This document shows, in pieces, positions 1-11,538 of a stretch of 64,000 nucleotides of DNA. This DNA is from Linyphia triangularis (taxonomy: Eukaryota; Arthropoda; Arachnida; Araneae; Linyphiidae). The DNA lies in the NCBI GenBank assembly GCA_963978545.1, contig OZ021729.1, positions 14,907,501-14,971,500 on the forward strand. The letters are read 5' to 3'. How positions within the stretch are numbered: position 1 is the first letter of the stretch; each line of letters opens with the position of its first letter. The notes under the pieces were generated by a model. It was not told where the DNA came from. It searched no databases and was given only the letters and a program-made list of their open reading frames with translations. The position numbers were made by a program, and so were the translations under genes.

Positions 1-150
1 CATTGATTCGATCTATATTTTCTTCGAATTCGTAATAACGGCGCCGTTTGTTGCCATTTTTTAATATTTTGGATTCTTTGGCGCGATCGTAGGTGAAAAA
101 GATCCGACAAAAACGATGTTTGTAACGGCGGCGCGGCGTTTTATCTCTTG

Positions 151-162
151 TGACGTCACGTG
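151..162. promoter_or_regulatory. CRE palindrome overlapping an E-box
   Basis: TGACGTCA at 151-158 is a perfect CREB/ATF half-site palindrome and it overlaps CACGTG at 157-162. It lies in the most GC-rich stretch near the window start (roughly 40-200), which contrasts with the AT-rich surroundings. This looks like a promoter-proximal element, perhaps for a plus-strand transcript starting around 180-280. No TATA box is evident. A chance match is possible, so this is a weak call. Confidence 0.3.
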
Positions 163-288
163 CTGCATAACCTACAACTCAACTCTACTGGACCGGCGGG
201 AGTTGTAAACATGTGGACATTTCCATAACAATCGGTCTTGAATTTCTGATCTGATTTCTCCTCCAAAGTAATAAATTAATTGGCCATA

Positions 289-415
289 ATGCAGGGAGAG
301 ATGCAACAACAAAACTCTGCCTTGGAAAAACGGATAAAACAACTTGGGATTAACTTGCAGGGCTACTAAAGAACATTTTTAGTGCTCAGTCAATAATTGA
401 TGAAGGAAACAAAAG
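289..415 (+). pseudogene. Possible short exon with a one-base frame break; unrecognised
   Basis: An ATG at 289 opens a 26-codon frame ending in TAA at 367-369. Its predicted peptide is polar, helical and Gln/Lys-rich. Immediately after, the +2 frame stays open with a similar helical composition until a donor-like AAAG|GTTAAG at 415/416. Adding one G to the GGG run at 360-362 would join the two frames. It lies just downstream of the CRE/E-box. It could be a damaged first coding exon, an upstream ORF, or chance. The peptide does not resemble the expected N-terminus of the LETMD1-like gene downstream, and I do not recognise it. Confidence 0.2.
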
Positions 416-454
416 GTTAAGATTTACTGTATGATGTCGGATGCCGATTTTTTT

Positions 455-618
455 TATTCCGAATCCTGTACGGATTTTGCGCCACGAATTGTTTACATCC
501 AACCACTCCAAATTATGGCAACCATAGGCAGTTAGTTATCTTGCTCTTAAAAAATGGCAGGGCTGCCATTTTTCGGCGAAAATCGCCTTGGCGCAGAATT
601 CGTACCGGATTCGGAATA
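455..618. mobile_element. Small inverted-repeat element (MITE-like)
   Basis: The stretch begins TATTCCGAATCCTGTACGG and ends with a near-complementary CCGGATTCGGAATA, giving imperfect terminal inverted repeats of about 28 bp around a 110-bp core. The core holds its own palindrome, AAATGGCAGGGCTGCCATTT, near 551-575. No coding capacity is seen and no clear target duplication was found, so the element class is open. Confidence 0.45.
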
Positions 619-890
619 TTAGCCACGATATTTTCATAAAAGTCGCCAAAATTGAAAATTACGTCAATACGTTATTGTCAAATCCAAACAATCACTAGGA
701 TTGCTTTAAAACCAAGTGCCAGGTTCGCCACATTCGGCGATAAATCTCCTATTTTTCGCCGCCAATCCAGCCGACACTGAACAGTAAATCTGAATCAACA
801 AAAGACTGCAAACAGGGATAAAAAGAAAATACTTAAAGAAATTGGAACAGTTAAAAATGCTGGAAGCAAAAGACTCATGATTGCAAATAA

Positions 891-2683
891 TCTCTCTATA
901 TATAAGGCAAAGCCCTCACTCACTGACTCACTCACTGACTCACTCATCACTAATTCTCCCACTTCCCACATAGTCACAACTCTGAAAATCGGCACAAATA
1001 TCAACAATGGTAAAAATAGAAAAAGTAAACTATTCAGATCTCGATTAACCCACTTTAAGGGGTCGAAAAGGGGTTAAACGTTCCAAACGAGGGACATTCG
1101 AATATCCTACTTCTCACATAGTCACAACTCTGAAAATCGGCACAAATATCAACAATGGTAAAAATAGAAAAAGTAAACTATTCCGATCTCGATTAACCCA
1201 CTTTAAGGGGTCGAAAAGGGGTTAAACGTTCCAAACGGGGGACATTCGAAAATCCTACTTCCCACATAGTCACAACTCTGAAAATTGGCACAAATATCAA
1301 CAATGGTAAAAACAAAGTAAACTATTCCGATCTCGATTAACCCACTTTAAGGGGTCGAAAAGGGGTTAAACGTTCCAAACGAGGGACATTCGAATATCCT
1401 ACTTCCCATTTGGTCACAACTCTAAATATTGGTACAAATATTAACAATAGTAAACATAGAAAAAGTAAGCTATTCCGATCTCGATTAACCCACTTTAAGG
1501 GCTCGAAAAGGGGTTAAAAGTTCCAAACGAGGAATATTCGAATGTCCTACTTCTCATTTCGTCACAACTCTAAAAATTGGTGAGAATATCAATAAAGACA
1601 AACGAAGAAAAAGTAAGTTATTCCGATCTCGATTAACCCACTTTAAGGGGTGGAACAGGGGTTAAACGTTCCAAACGAGAGATATTCGAATGTCCTACTT
1701 CCCCTTTTGTCACAACTCTGAAATCTGGTGCAAATATCAACAAAAACAAACGTATAAAAAGTAAGCTATTCCGATCTCTATTTACCCACTCTAAGAGGTC
1801 AAAAAGGGGTTAAACGTTCCAAACGAGGGATATTCGAATGTACCACTTCCCATATGGTCACAACTCTAAAAATTGGTACAAATGTCAACAATGGTAAACA
1901 TAGAAAAAGTTAGCTATTCCGATCTCGATGAACCCACTTTAAGAGGTCAAAAAGGGGTTAAACGTTCCAAACGAGCGATATATTCGAATGTCCTACTTCT
2001 CATATTTTCACAATTCTGAAAACTGGTGTGAATATCAATAAAGACAAACGCAGAAAAAGTAAACTATTCCGATCTCGGGTGGATCAAGGGGTGGAAAAGG
2101 GGTTAAACGTTCCAAACGAGGAATATTCGAATGTACCACTTCCCATATGGTCACAACTCGGAAATTTGGTACAAATGTCAAAAAAAATTAAACATAGAAA
2201 AAGTAAGCTATTCTGTTCTCGATTAACCAACTTTAAGGGGTCGAGAAGGGGTTAAATGTTCCAAACGAGGGATATCCGAATGTTCCTCTTCCAATGTAGT
2301 CATTTTTCTGATATTTTTTTGCAAATGTTAAAAAAATAAGTCATTCCAATATCGATTAACGAATTTTTAAGGGATGAAAAGACGACGCAACATTGAAACT
2401 ATACGAGGATTAACTTAATGTCTAATTAACTTAATTCCAATACAGCTACTACTTTGAAATTTAGAACTAAGAGCAAACATAAACACAATAAACTATACCA
2501 GTTTACTATTCACAAATATAAATTTCGTTTAAAATGTCAACAAAGGAAAGTTCCTATTTTGATAAATCAATTTGTCGGGATCGAAATGGGAGCAAACGTC
2601 TGAAGTGTAGAATACATGAATGTCTTTTGATCGCTAAAATGCTAATGGTAAAATTTCGTAGCGCAGCACGGGTATTCAGCTAG
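891..2683 (+). mobile_element. Non-autonomous Helitron with internal tandem array
   Basis: The left end is TCTCTCTATATATATAAGGC preceded by A (890), followed by repeated CTCACTGACTCA motifs. The right end is GCGCAGCACGGGTATTCAG plus CTAG at 2680-2683, followed by T. Insertion between A and T, a TC start and a CTAG end without terminal inverted repeats are Helitron features. The same left-end sequence recurs on the minus strand at the right edge of the element at 20732-21234, which supports the boundary. No Rep or helicase ORF is present, so it would need an autonomous partner. Most of its length is the 148-bp tandem array. The 3' hairpin usual in Helitrons is only weakly formed. Confidence 0.75.
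957..2300. repeat. 148-bp tandem repeat, about nine copies
   Basis: The motif GTCACAACTCT recurs at about 973, 1121, 1269, 1413, 1561, 1709, 1857, 2007 and 2150, with a degenerate copy near 2299, so the period is 143-150 bp. Each unit also carries GATCTCGATTAACCCACTTT, GGGGTTAAACGTTCCAAACG and an ATTCGAAT core. Copies diverge progressively toward the right. Short open frames here arise from the repeat itself. The array lies wholly inside the Helitron. Confidence 0.9.
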
Positions 2684-2915
2684 TGTAATTAATAAAACTT
2701 GATTTAGGGATGGAATATTGAGGCAATAACGGATCACGTATTCAAGATCAGGCGATTTCTTTTTTTTTTGAAGGTGTGTTTTCTATTCTCTTAAATTCAA
2801 TATAACGAGTATATAAATGTATAACGAGTAAATCTTGAAGTTCAGTAGCAACTGTGTGCAGTTATTTGATGTTTTATATTGTCCTATATTTTTTTTGAAA
2901 AAATCCTATATATTC

Positions 2916-5900
2916 TTATTTTGTCACTTTGACCCCTGCAATAAAGTCCGACAAACCCCTAATGGAACTAAGGTGTAATTCTTTAGTGTTGGTGGTTCCT
3001 AAAGTAGTTAATCGAGTGAGGGCAAGAGCATCACATTCATATATAACATGATGTGCCGTTTCCTCGTTTTTGTGACATTTCCTGCATATGGGGTCTTGTT
3101 GACAGAGTCCCATTGTATGGAGGTGTTTTCTGAAATGGTAATGCCCTGTGATGAAGCCCACAATTGCTTGCATCTTCAATCTTGGGTATCTAAGAATTTC
3201 AGAAGCAATCTTCGCAGATGATCTGATAATCATGCTTTTAGCGTGTTTTTGTCCAGAAGAACTTCGCCACGTTTTATTCATCTCCTGTTTTTCTCATTTA
3301 TGAAGAACACCTTTTGCAGTCTTCAAATTGATCCCGCAGAAGGGCTCCGCACCTATTGGATTATATGACGATCCCTGTTTTGCAAGTTCATCAGCCTTTT
3401 CGTTACCTTCTATACCCTTGTGTCCTGGCACCCATACAAGAGTAACCTCATTTTCTAATGCCAGTTCTTCTAGAAGGTTTCTACATTCCAATATAGCCTT
3501 TGAATTGATTTGGAATGAATTAAGTGCCTTTAATGCTGCTTGACTGTCACTATAAATGAGAATCCGCTTATCTCGGTAGCCTTTTCTCATATTAATCCGT
3601 AGACAGTCAGTGATTGCAAGGACCTCTGCCTGGAACACAGTGGCATACCTTCCAAGACCTCTAAAGAAGTTAGTTCTTGGTGATACGCCATGTACTCCCA
3701 GTCCTGAGAGGTTGTCTTTCTTTGATCCATCTGTGAACCAGATAAGATCATTGTTTGTTTGGTTAAACATGTAATCATTCCATTCATCTCTGGTGGGTAT
3801 TACTACCTTGAATGGTCTTTCAAACATTTATTTCTTCACCAAGGTGTCTGAAGGAATCAGAAGATTAGGTTCATGAATTTTTCTGGTGATGCTGATATGC
3901 CCTTTAGCCGTAGGCTTGTCATACCATTGTTGTTTTAACATCATTCTGTATGCAGTCATTCTTGCAGTGCTGCAAATGAAGATGTCTAATGGGGTCAGAT
4001 CTAATATGGTCTCTAATGCTCTGGTGGGCGCCGAGGACATTGCACCTGTGATACACAAGCAGGCTAGTCTTTGCAGACTACCCAGCCTGTCCTTCACAGT
4101 TCTCTGTTCCACTTTACACCACCAGATCACAGAGGCATAAGTGATCATAGGTCTGATGACTGCTGAGTACATCCAAAACATCATTTTTGGTTGTAGACCC
4201 CAGTTTTTTCCAAGCATGCGCCTACATGTCATAATGCATTTTTTTGCTTGATTTATTTTGTAGTCAATATGTTTATTCCATGTGAGTTTTTGGTCAAGAT
4301 ATAAGCCTAAATACTTCACCTCAGAAGCCACATTGATTTCAACGTCAAAAAGTTTAGGGATGAAAAAACCATCCCATTTTCTTTTGCGAGTGAATGGTAC
4401 AAGATGGGTTTTCTGCGGACTAACCTTCAGATCCCTCTCTGTACACCATTTGCTAACATAACTTAATGCATTCTGCATAAGTGAACAAGTTATGTTGAAA
4501 TCTTTACCAAGGATAAGGATGACAATGTCATCCGCATAACCTTGCGTATAATAACCTATATTATTCAGGTGCTTAATAAGGTTATTTACTACCAGGTTCC
4601 AAAGTAATGGGGATAAGACACCTCCTTGAGGGCAACCTCTGGTAGCCTTTTTTTCAAGAGATTCATCAAAGATGTTCATTTGAATAGTTCTATCTGATAG
4701 CAGGTTCTCAATCCATGTACATAGTATATGGTTTATCCCTGTGTCCCTTAAGGAATTTAGGATAGATAGATGTGGGGTATTATCAAATGCACCCTGTATG
4801 TCAAGAAAAGTAGCAAGAGCAATTTCCTTTCTTTCCAGGGTGTCTTCTATCTTGGAAACAAGCTGATGAAGTGCTGTTTCTGTAGATTTTCCAGGTTGAT
4901 AGGCAAACTGTAGATCATGCAAGGGACAATTGCTTCCCATGTATTCTCTAATATGCCTGTCAATAATTTTCTCCATGATTTTAAGAAAGAATGAAGATAG
5001 GCTGATTGGTCTGAAGGACTTTGCCTGGTCATAGCTATTTTTTCCAGGCTTAGGGATGAATACAACCCTTGTCTTCTGCCATATCTTTGGGATATATCCC
5101 AGGGCTAGACTAGCTCTATAAATTCTAGTAAGTACTGGGATAATTAGTTCTTCTGCCTTCTGTATCATGATGGGCATTATTCCATCTTGTCCAGGGCTTT
5201 TGAGTGGTTTAAAAGTGGATATAGCCCATCTAACGCTATTGTGATTAAGGATGTTCTTCGCATAGGCCCATTGACTTCTACCAACTCTATTATTTGAGCC
5301 AATGAAGTGTTGGCCATCATTGCTATGAATATCCCTAGATCCTGGAAAGTGGTTTTTTGCCATGATTTCCATGACTTCTTTCCCAGTATTAGCAAAGTTA
5401 CCATCATCATCCTTTAAGGTGCCTACCATTATTGGTTCATCCCTTCTAAGGATTCTTTGGATTCTAGCTCCTTCAGAGATAGATTCAATCTCTTCACAGA
5501 ACTTTCTCCAAGAGTCTTCTTTGCTTTTTCTTACATTCTTGTTATACTTGGTGAGGGATTTCCTATAGTTATCCCATTCACCATTTTTCTTAGCTCTATT
5601 GAAGAGTTTTCTGATTTCTGCTTTTTCGTTTGCTAGAGAGTTGTTCCACCATGGACATTGGTGTTTTGCTCTCTTAGTCCGAACTGGGCAGTTGTTATTA
5701 TATGATTCCAAAATATTACTATGCAGATTCTCTGCTGCAATTTCTAGATCATATGTATCTCTAATTGGTTTGTTCCCTAGCTCAGTTAGCCCCTTAAGCT
5801 CCTCCTGGAACTTTTTCCAGTCTGTGCTCAAAGGGTCTCTGAAGCTTCGATCAAGTTTAACATTAGAGTTAATTTCAAAATGGATGTTCTGATGGTCTGA

Positions 5901-6533
5901 GCCTGATGGTCTACTATCTACTTTCCATTTATTGATATTTTTACTAATAGTCTGCGTAGCAATAGTAATATCAATTACTTCAGATCTGTTAGAAGTAATA
6001 AAAGTTGGATCGTTGCCTTTATTTAGAATATCAAGGTTATAATTAAGAATGAATTCTAAAAGACACTCACCTCTTTTGTTCGTGTCTGTACTATTCCAGA
6101 CTACGTGGTGTGCATTGCAGTCTAGTCCAAGGACTGCCTGCAATTTGTTGGCTGCACAAAATTGCATTAGTTTGTGCAGGGATTGGTCAGGTGGTGTCTT
6201 CTCTTCATAGGGCAAGTAGGCAGAGCCTATAACAATTTCTCGGTCTCTTCCCTCTATGTTGAGTCTGACCTTCACTGCTGTTAGATCCCTATTAATGAAT
6301 TCAGTAAGGGGTAAAACTTCGATGTTTTTGTCTATAAGGATACAGGTTCTAGCATTACTATTATAATCATAGATTAACTTACCCTTGGTTTCTTTTAGGC
6401 CGCTGATTCTACCCCTGACGAGCCAGGGTTCTTGAATCAGGGCCAAGTGTATGTCCTCAGTAAGAAATTTCTTAGTGAGGTTAGTTGTACCACTTCTACT
6501 GTGGTGGAGGTTGGCTTGAAGAAGCTTCACCAT
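2916..6533 (-). pseudogene. LINE ORF2: endonuclease, reverse transcriptase, RNase H; two in-frame stops
   Basis: This is the retrotransposition enzyme of the LINE. The endonuclease occupies about residues 1-225, with the motifs LIQEPW, GLDCNAHH and SGSDHQN. The reverse transcriptase lies at about 430-720, with SPGQDG, FRPISL, FLDIQGAFDN, GCPQGGVLSPLLWNL and the catalytic YADD. A TAA at 3828-3830 follows residue 901. In the same frame comes RNase H, with WFTDGSK, FQAEVLAI, YSDSQAALKAL and WVPGHKGIEGNEKADELA. A TGA at 3294-3296 follows, then a final part with CRKCHKNEETAHHVIYEC, a CCHC knuckle. The total span is about 1205 codons, a normal size for such an ORF2. Catalytic motifs are intact, so the copy is young but dead unless the stops are read through. 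Confidence 0.85.
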
Positions 6534-7485
6534 CAGTCTTTGTGGATTTTTCTAGGACTTTGGCTTGTACTTGGTGAAGTCCGATATAGAATTTATATCC
6601 TCTTCTACCAAGCGTAGCCGCGTCCAATTCAGGGACATTGAGGACGATCGTATGTCCGGATGGGTCTTTCTTCATGTTCAAGATGTTCCACTCTGTTGGA
6701 GTGAGCCCACCGTTCTGCACCTCAATTTTTTTTCAAAATGTCCTTTGCATCCAGTTTGTTGCAAACTTTCGGAAGATTAGCAATAATTTTGGTGGTTCTG
6801 ACAAGTTTCCTTGCCTCACCCACCAAAAGTTTTTATCTTGCCAGGGGGTTATACCACTGACAGTCTGTTCCAGCCACTTAGAGCTCTCCAGATCTGCGCA
6901 GTTGATGATAAGAGCCCCATTCTCAAGTCTACAAGATAGAAAGGTAGGGGCGGGGTGTTCCTCATTCCTTTCTATCTTGTTTGTTATCAAGAGTTCTAGG
7001 TCAATAGCCTGCTCCTCTGAAAAACGTTTTTCAGGATGTCCATCAAGGAGTATAGCCATCTTGACCGCCTTAAGAGCCTCCCTGTAGGTTTCACCCCCAG
7101 GTCTGTCTCTCTTGGCAGTCTTTTTGGCTACATCCTGATCCATCCTGTCACTCTGTCTTTTTTCGCTTTTCCTTTTGGGTTTTTCAACCCAAGTGCCAGC
7201 AGCGATCTTTTTTTCCCGGCTGAGCTTTTTCTTTTGCGCTCCGGAAATTCTTTTTTTCAATTTTATTTTATCCAGAGAGGCAGTCATTCTAGTTATAGCT
7301 TCCTGTCCTTCTCTGGATGTTGATGGTTGACTGGAGGTCATTTCTACCTCTATTGAAGGATTCATTTCTACTCCTTCGGTTGGCTCCTTCTGGGTTTCCT
7401 TGTCTACCGACGGGTCTACCTCAGAAGTTATATCTGTAAAAACAGAGGGTTTTGAATTATTGTTTATTTCTTCCATAAAATTCAT
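6496..7485 (-). pseudogene. LINE ORF1 (gag-like), one in-frame stop
   Basis: This is the ORF1 nucleic-acid-binding protein of the LINE, which would coat element RNA. The first open part is 250 residues and is acidic, then strongly Lys/Arg-rich at about residues 75-130. It ends with a globular part containing ITPWQDKNFWWVRQ. A TGA at 6733-6735 interrupts it next to an A8 run. The same frame then continues for about 79 codons with EWNILNMKKDPSGHTIVLNV and LGRRGYKFYIGLHQVQ, which resembles the C-terminal part of ORF1 proteins in arthropod LINEs (DUF4780-like, from memory). No frameshift is needed. It overlaps the start of ORF2 by about 38 bases in another frame, as in many Jockey elements. Confidence 0.75.
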
Positions 7486-7773
7486 ATAAAAAAAACTCAG
7501 GAAAAAAAAGGTCTACCCAGTATTGCCTGAGTTAATGGGTAAGGCAATTACTCTAGAAGTTTGCCAGGCTTACTAGAGGCTCCGTTAAGACACTATAACC
7601 ACAGTGTCATTCACCCTGGGCACGGGTCGCATAACACCAGGGTTACGGGAGTTGGTTCGCGGCCACTTATTTAATATTCGTAGCTGTCCCATTACAGGAC
7701 GTTCGGCTATCCACCACCTGCCGACGCGCCTGGTAGCCACTCAAGCCTCAGGAACTGCAACCTCTTGTCACAG

Positions 7774-8228
7774 TATTTAAATTTTATAGTTTGTTTTTAC
7801 AAACATTTAAGCAAAATACTTTTGTGAAAATGCAAATTCTAGAGAGCCTTTTACATTTTGCTAATAAATACAATATCAGCAAAGACCCTGTTTTATGGTA
7901 TGATTGCAAATGACGTGTTAAGATTGTTTTGAGAATGTCATAAACAAATCAGGAATTTATATAAATACCTATAGATAGTCTGGTTGTATTCTGGCTGTAT
8001 TTCCGAGTCTTTTCCTGCCCTATATTGATAATGCTGCATATACTCAAATATCTCTCAAACTCTATCAAAACTCTTTAAAAAAAAAAAAAAAAAACATTTG
8101 TATATGTTTTTTCAAAAAAAGAGTTTACAGTTCTTTGATACATGACTATTGTTTTAAAGCCTTAGAATTTGTTTAGCAGTGTATTTTGTTGAGTCCTTTT
8201 TCCAAATGCTATTGTTTGTGTGTTGTAG
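7774..8228. other. Non-coding stretch before first visible LETMD1-like exon
   Basis: This AT-rich sequence includes an A18 run near 8078-8095. It ends in the splice acceptor GTGTTGTAG of the first recognisable exon. I see no exon for the missing N-terminal part of the protein here. Confidence 0.5.
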
Positions 8229-8311
8229 GTGCCCAAGGATTTGATGAAAGTGTCCCCAGTTCTTCTACTTGCTGCCCTTCCCTTTGCTAACTATGTGATA
8301 CTTCCCGTCAT
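8229..8311 (+). CDS. LETMD1: LETMD1-like protein, internal exon 1 of 6 visible
   Basis: The six exons listed from here to 16994 encode the last 230 residues of a LETM1-domain-containing protein of the LETMD1 type. These are mitochondrial inner-membrane proteins related to the LETM1 cation-exchange and ribosome-binding family. This exon encodes VPKDLMKVSPVLLLAALPFA followed by NYVILPV, which matches the family's conserved membrane segment (PFANY). It follows an acceptor at 8227-8228 and ends at donor GTGAGT, with two bases of an Ile codon completed by the next exon. About 100 N-terminal residues, including any mitochondrial targeting peptide, must be encoded upstream. I could not find them in the window. 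Confidence 0.85.
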
Positions 8312-10240
8312 GTGAGTTGGATGGGAATTTGGTATATTTTCACACTCTCACCCATTTTTTTGTGTGTAAATGTAAGATTTTAGACATTATAAATGTTTTA
8401 TTGTTCATTTTAATTGAAATAAACTTTTTTTAAAATAAATTTTGGTTTATTTGTCAGATTTTGATGCATGTGTTATCGTATAGTACAAAATTTTCTGTAA
8501 AATTGTGATTTTATATTTTTTAGCTATTATATTAATTTATAAATGTTTTACCATACATTTTCATTATAATTAACTTTAATTTAATAAGTTTTTCTCACAT
8601 TCTATAATATTTTCTGTTTATTGTAATAGAAATGAGGTTTTTAGGATTGTAGGTTTTTTATTCCACATTTTTCACAAAAATGTAATCTAGTTTTATAAAA
8701 AGTGGTTGTTAGTTTGCTAGTTGCTTTGATCCAAGTTATCTCACTAGATAATAATTTTTCTGAGCTCATGTTGTTCAGATTGTATTTTATAGGAATTCTA
8801 TTACGCATTTTTAAATGAAAGTTGCTCTAATTTGATGCTAATTTGGGTTTTAGTTTCATAGACTATGATTTACATTTTTTACACAATCTATGATATTTAC
8901 TGTTTAAATTGGAAACCAGTTTGTAAGAAAGACAATTTACTCTTTGAAGATGTTTAATTTTCTGTGTAATTATTACCTAAAATTAATTGCTTATGATATA
9001 AAAATAGTGCAAGACCAGAATAAACATTTTTACTCTGCATCTTTTTCTACATCATTTCCGTAAAAAATTTTTGCTTCATTGAATAGAACTGGGTAGGAAA
9101 AACTTTCTAGATGTTTTACCAGGGCAATCATTGACAAAACATAAAGTCCAAGCATAAGTTATTATCAAAATTAACTATAATTCTGTGGAATACAGCAAAA
9201 TTGAATATGAAACTTGCATAAATTACACTATAATACAAAACTCAGATATTCATGATTTATAAATAGACTGTATGTGAGGACATGTTGAGGTAAAAATATT
9301 AATTACTATCTAGATAAAAATTATTTTAAAGATGACTATTTTCTCAATCTTTTGCATTATTTTTGAGGTCATTAAATTAAAAGATTTTATGCCTGTGTTT
9401 GAAGCCGTTTGCACAAATGGCCTTTCCCATTGCTCTCCATTCATGGTATCCAACAACAGGGAAGAAATGGAAAACAGGTCATAACCAGGGAAATTGGTAT
9501 TCTTGAATTATCTTTAATTTATGCAAACATTTTTGATGAGTCAGGAATTTTTTTGTTCAAATGTTAAAAAATGATTAGGGTTCCCACTGTCATTGAAAGT
9601 CATTAAAAGTGCTTAATATTTGTGAACTTGTTTTCAAGGCCTTGAAAGTGCTTGAAAATGCTTTGAGGTGCTTAAAAGTCCTTGAAAATGCTTAGAGGTT
9701 CTGAAGAGTCCTTAATTTTTGCAGATGTTGTGTGGCCAACTGCAAAATTTATGAAAAATACAACTCAGACTTGCTATCCCCGCTTAACCGCCACCTACCT
9801 GCACCGTATCAAAAATTTCCGACATATTTGCATCCACCAACTTGTAACTTTTTTTGCAGAATATACTTTATTGAAAATTTATACATAGACGTGATGCCTG
9901 AAAACAAATTTTTGAAGGTCCTTAAAAACATTAATTAGGTCCTTAAAAGTCATTGATTTTCATTTTGCGATTTGAGTGGGAACCCTGACCATAAAAATTC
10001 ATTCCTCTGAATAAAAAAAATCAAGTTTTCCCTATAACTTTATTCTACTCTTCTTTTCATATAATCCATTTCTTTAAAGTTTTACTTATTTTTGAAAAAA
10101 AAATTTAAAAACAAAAAAAATCTGTTATATGATGTTTAGTAAACAACTTTTTTGAAATTCTCTTTTTTGTACAAAAAATTATTGTGAAAATTCCCAATCC
10201 TTTTACTATTTAACTACACCTAGTTCAATTTTCTCTTTAG
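8312..10240 (+). other. LETMD1-like intron
   Basis: The intron is AT-rich and begins GTGAGT and ends CTCTTTAG. Apart from the terminal-inverted-repeat element at 9576-9987 I see no gene or recognisable repeat in it. Confidence 0.6.
9576..9987. mobile_element. hAT-like MITE, family CAGGGTTCCCAC, copy 1
   Basis: The ends are AGGGTTCCCACTGTCATTGA and the complementary GAGTGGGAACCCTG. The interior is rich in variants of CTTGAAAGTGCTTAAAAGTCC. The same sequence recurs at 20060-20455 and 24028-24818, which fixes the boundaries. CAGGG ends suit hAT-type transposons. There is no transposase, and the flanking duplication of this copy is degraded. Confidence 0.7.
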
Positions 10241-10427
10241 TTACTTGTTCCCTCGTCACTCTCTTACATCCCATTTCTGGAGTCTCCAGCAGCAAAATGA
10301 TTTTGCAGTACAAGTACATCGCTCCCGCCTCTTACATCAACGACCCGTATTCAGACATCTTCAAGCACATATTAAGGACATTGGAGACTTCACGATGAAG
10401 AACATATGCCAGGATATATTCCACAAG
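10241..10427 (+). CDS. LETMD1: LETMD1-like protein, exon 2
   Basis: The exon completes an Ile codon and then reads YLFPRHSLTSHFWSLQQQ, the family signature right after the membrane segment (human LETMD1 has a similar YLFPRQLL..HFWTPKQQ). It continues with a basic helical stretch ending DIFHK. It is 187 bp, flanked by CTCTTTAG and GTGAGA, and ends on a codon boundary. This is the most recognisable exon of the gene. Confidence 0.92.
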
Positions 10428-11538
10428 GTGAGAACTCTCAATTCATTTGTTCTTTGCCTCTTGTGCATAGTTGTAGAAAATAATATCTACGGAAAGGATC
10501 TTTAAAATAATCTTATATTGAATTCGGTTTTGTATAATTTATAATTATTCTTATACAGCTCATTTGAAAAAGTATTTTGGTAATAACAATTTTCAATTGT
10601 TGAAAAACATGTATTTAGTGAACTATGCATTTTGGCCAAACCAGTCTTGTTTATAAAATTGTTGTCAAACTTAACACTTTATTCTATTAGATTAAAAAAA
10701 TTACATTTATTGCACTTTTTTATTCCTTTTTTTTTTAACCCTTTATGTACATTTGATGGCTGAGATTCGTCATGCACTTGTTTTGCCTGTTAATAATGAC
10801 GAACCTAATTCGTCATTCAAACTAGTTTGATTGGATAGATTTTAATGTCACAAGAGCCAGGATTGGTTAAGTCAAACATCGGTTGGTTTACCTATACTTT
10901 AAAAAAATAATTTGTTTGGCTGTATTTCTTTAAAGTTCCTTTATTGTTTTGAACCAACCGTTCAAAATGCAAGAATTTTCCCAAATAAATCTGTACCCAA
11001 GGGGTTAATGCAATATCGATTATTAAAAGTAATTGTTGCCTATTTATTACTTTTTGGCTACTTTATACTTTACATGTAATCTAAATAAGTTTAGCTTTAA
11101 TTTTATATTGAGAAATAAATTTGTTGAAAATAATAAATAGTTCAGGAAGTATGGATTAGTTTCCAATTAGAGTGATTAATAGTTTTTTGTGTACATATAT
11201 ATATTTGATTAGTTGTATTTTCTTATCATCATTAAGTACCACTCTTTAAGTATAGTAAGTATTATGTACACCAAGTAAGAATTACATAAAAGATAATTTA
11301 AGGCTGTCTTTGTTAATCACAGGAACAAATGAACGATGGTACTGGTTTATATGTCATTTATAAATCACATTTGGTCACAGGGATTTGACATATATAGCAG
11401 CTCTACATTTTTTTTAAGTCGGACAACATTGGACTCCATTACTAGTTTGTTAATCAGTTGATGTATTTTTACACAAATATGAGTTGTCTTTTTATCCAGG
11501 CTCTGTATGAAAATATATCTTTTGCTCTCTTTGTTTAG
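10428..11538 (+). other. LETMD1-like intron
   Basis: This AT-rich intron contains the TTAA-flanked element at 10739-11004. Nothing else is recognised. Confidence 0.6.
10739..11004. mobile_element. piggyBac-like MITE flanked by TTAA
   Basis: TTAA lies at 10735-10738 and 11005-11008, and the inner ends are CCCTTTATGTAC and GTACCCAAGGGG, roughly complementary. TTAA target duplication with CCC..GGG ends is the piggyBac pattern. The interior repeats ATTCGTCAT-type motifs and has no ORF. Other members are at 28755, 49117, 49355 and 53808. Confidence 0.5.

Larger units (their letters stand above)
2880..7773 (-). mobile_element. Jockey/I-type LINE retrotransposon, nearly full length
   Basis: Read on the minus strand, a GC-richer leader (about 7773-7486) is followed by ORF1 (7485-6496), ORF2 (6533-2916) and a short AT-rich 3' tail. 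ORF2 carries an apurinic-type endonuclease, reverse transcriptase, RNase H and a C-terminal Cys/His knuckle. This order is typical of RNase H-bearing Jockey/I-group LINEs. The ends are approximate: I saw no confident target-site duplication, and the tail is an A-rich stretch around 2890-2910. Base composition is visibly less AT-rich than the flanks. Relative to the LETMD1-like gene it lies antisense. Confidence 0.85.

Noticed and set aside
6432..7323. Plus-strand ORFs across the LINE (for example 149 codons from 6638)
   Set aside because: They are shadows on the opposite strand of ORF1 and ORF2, whose conserved motifs are on the minus strand.
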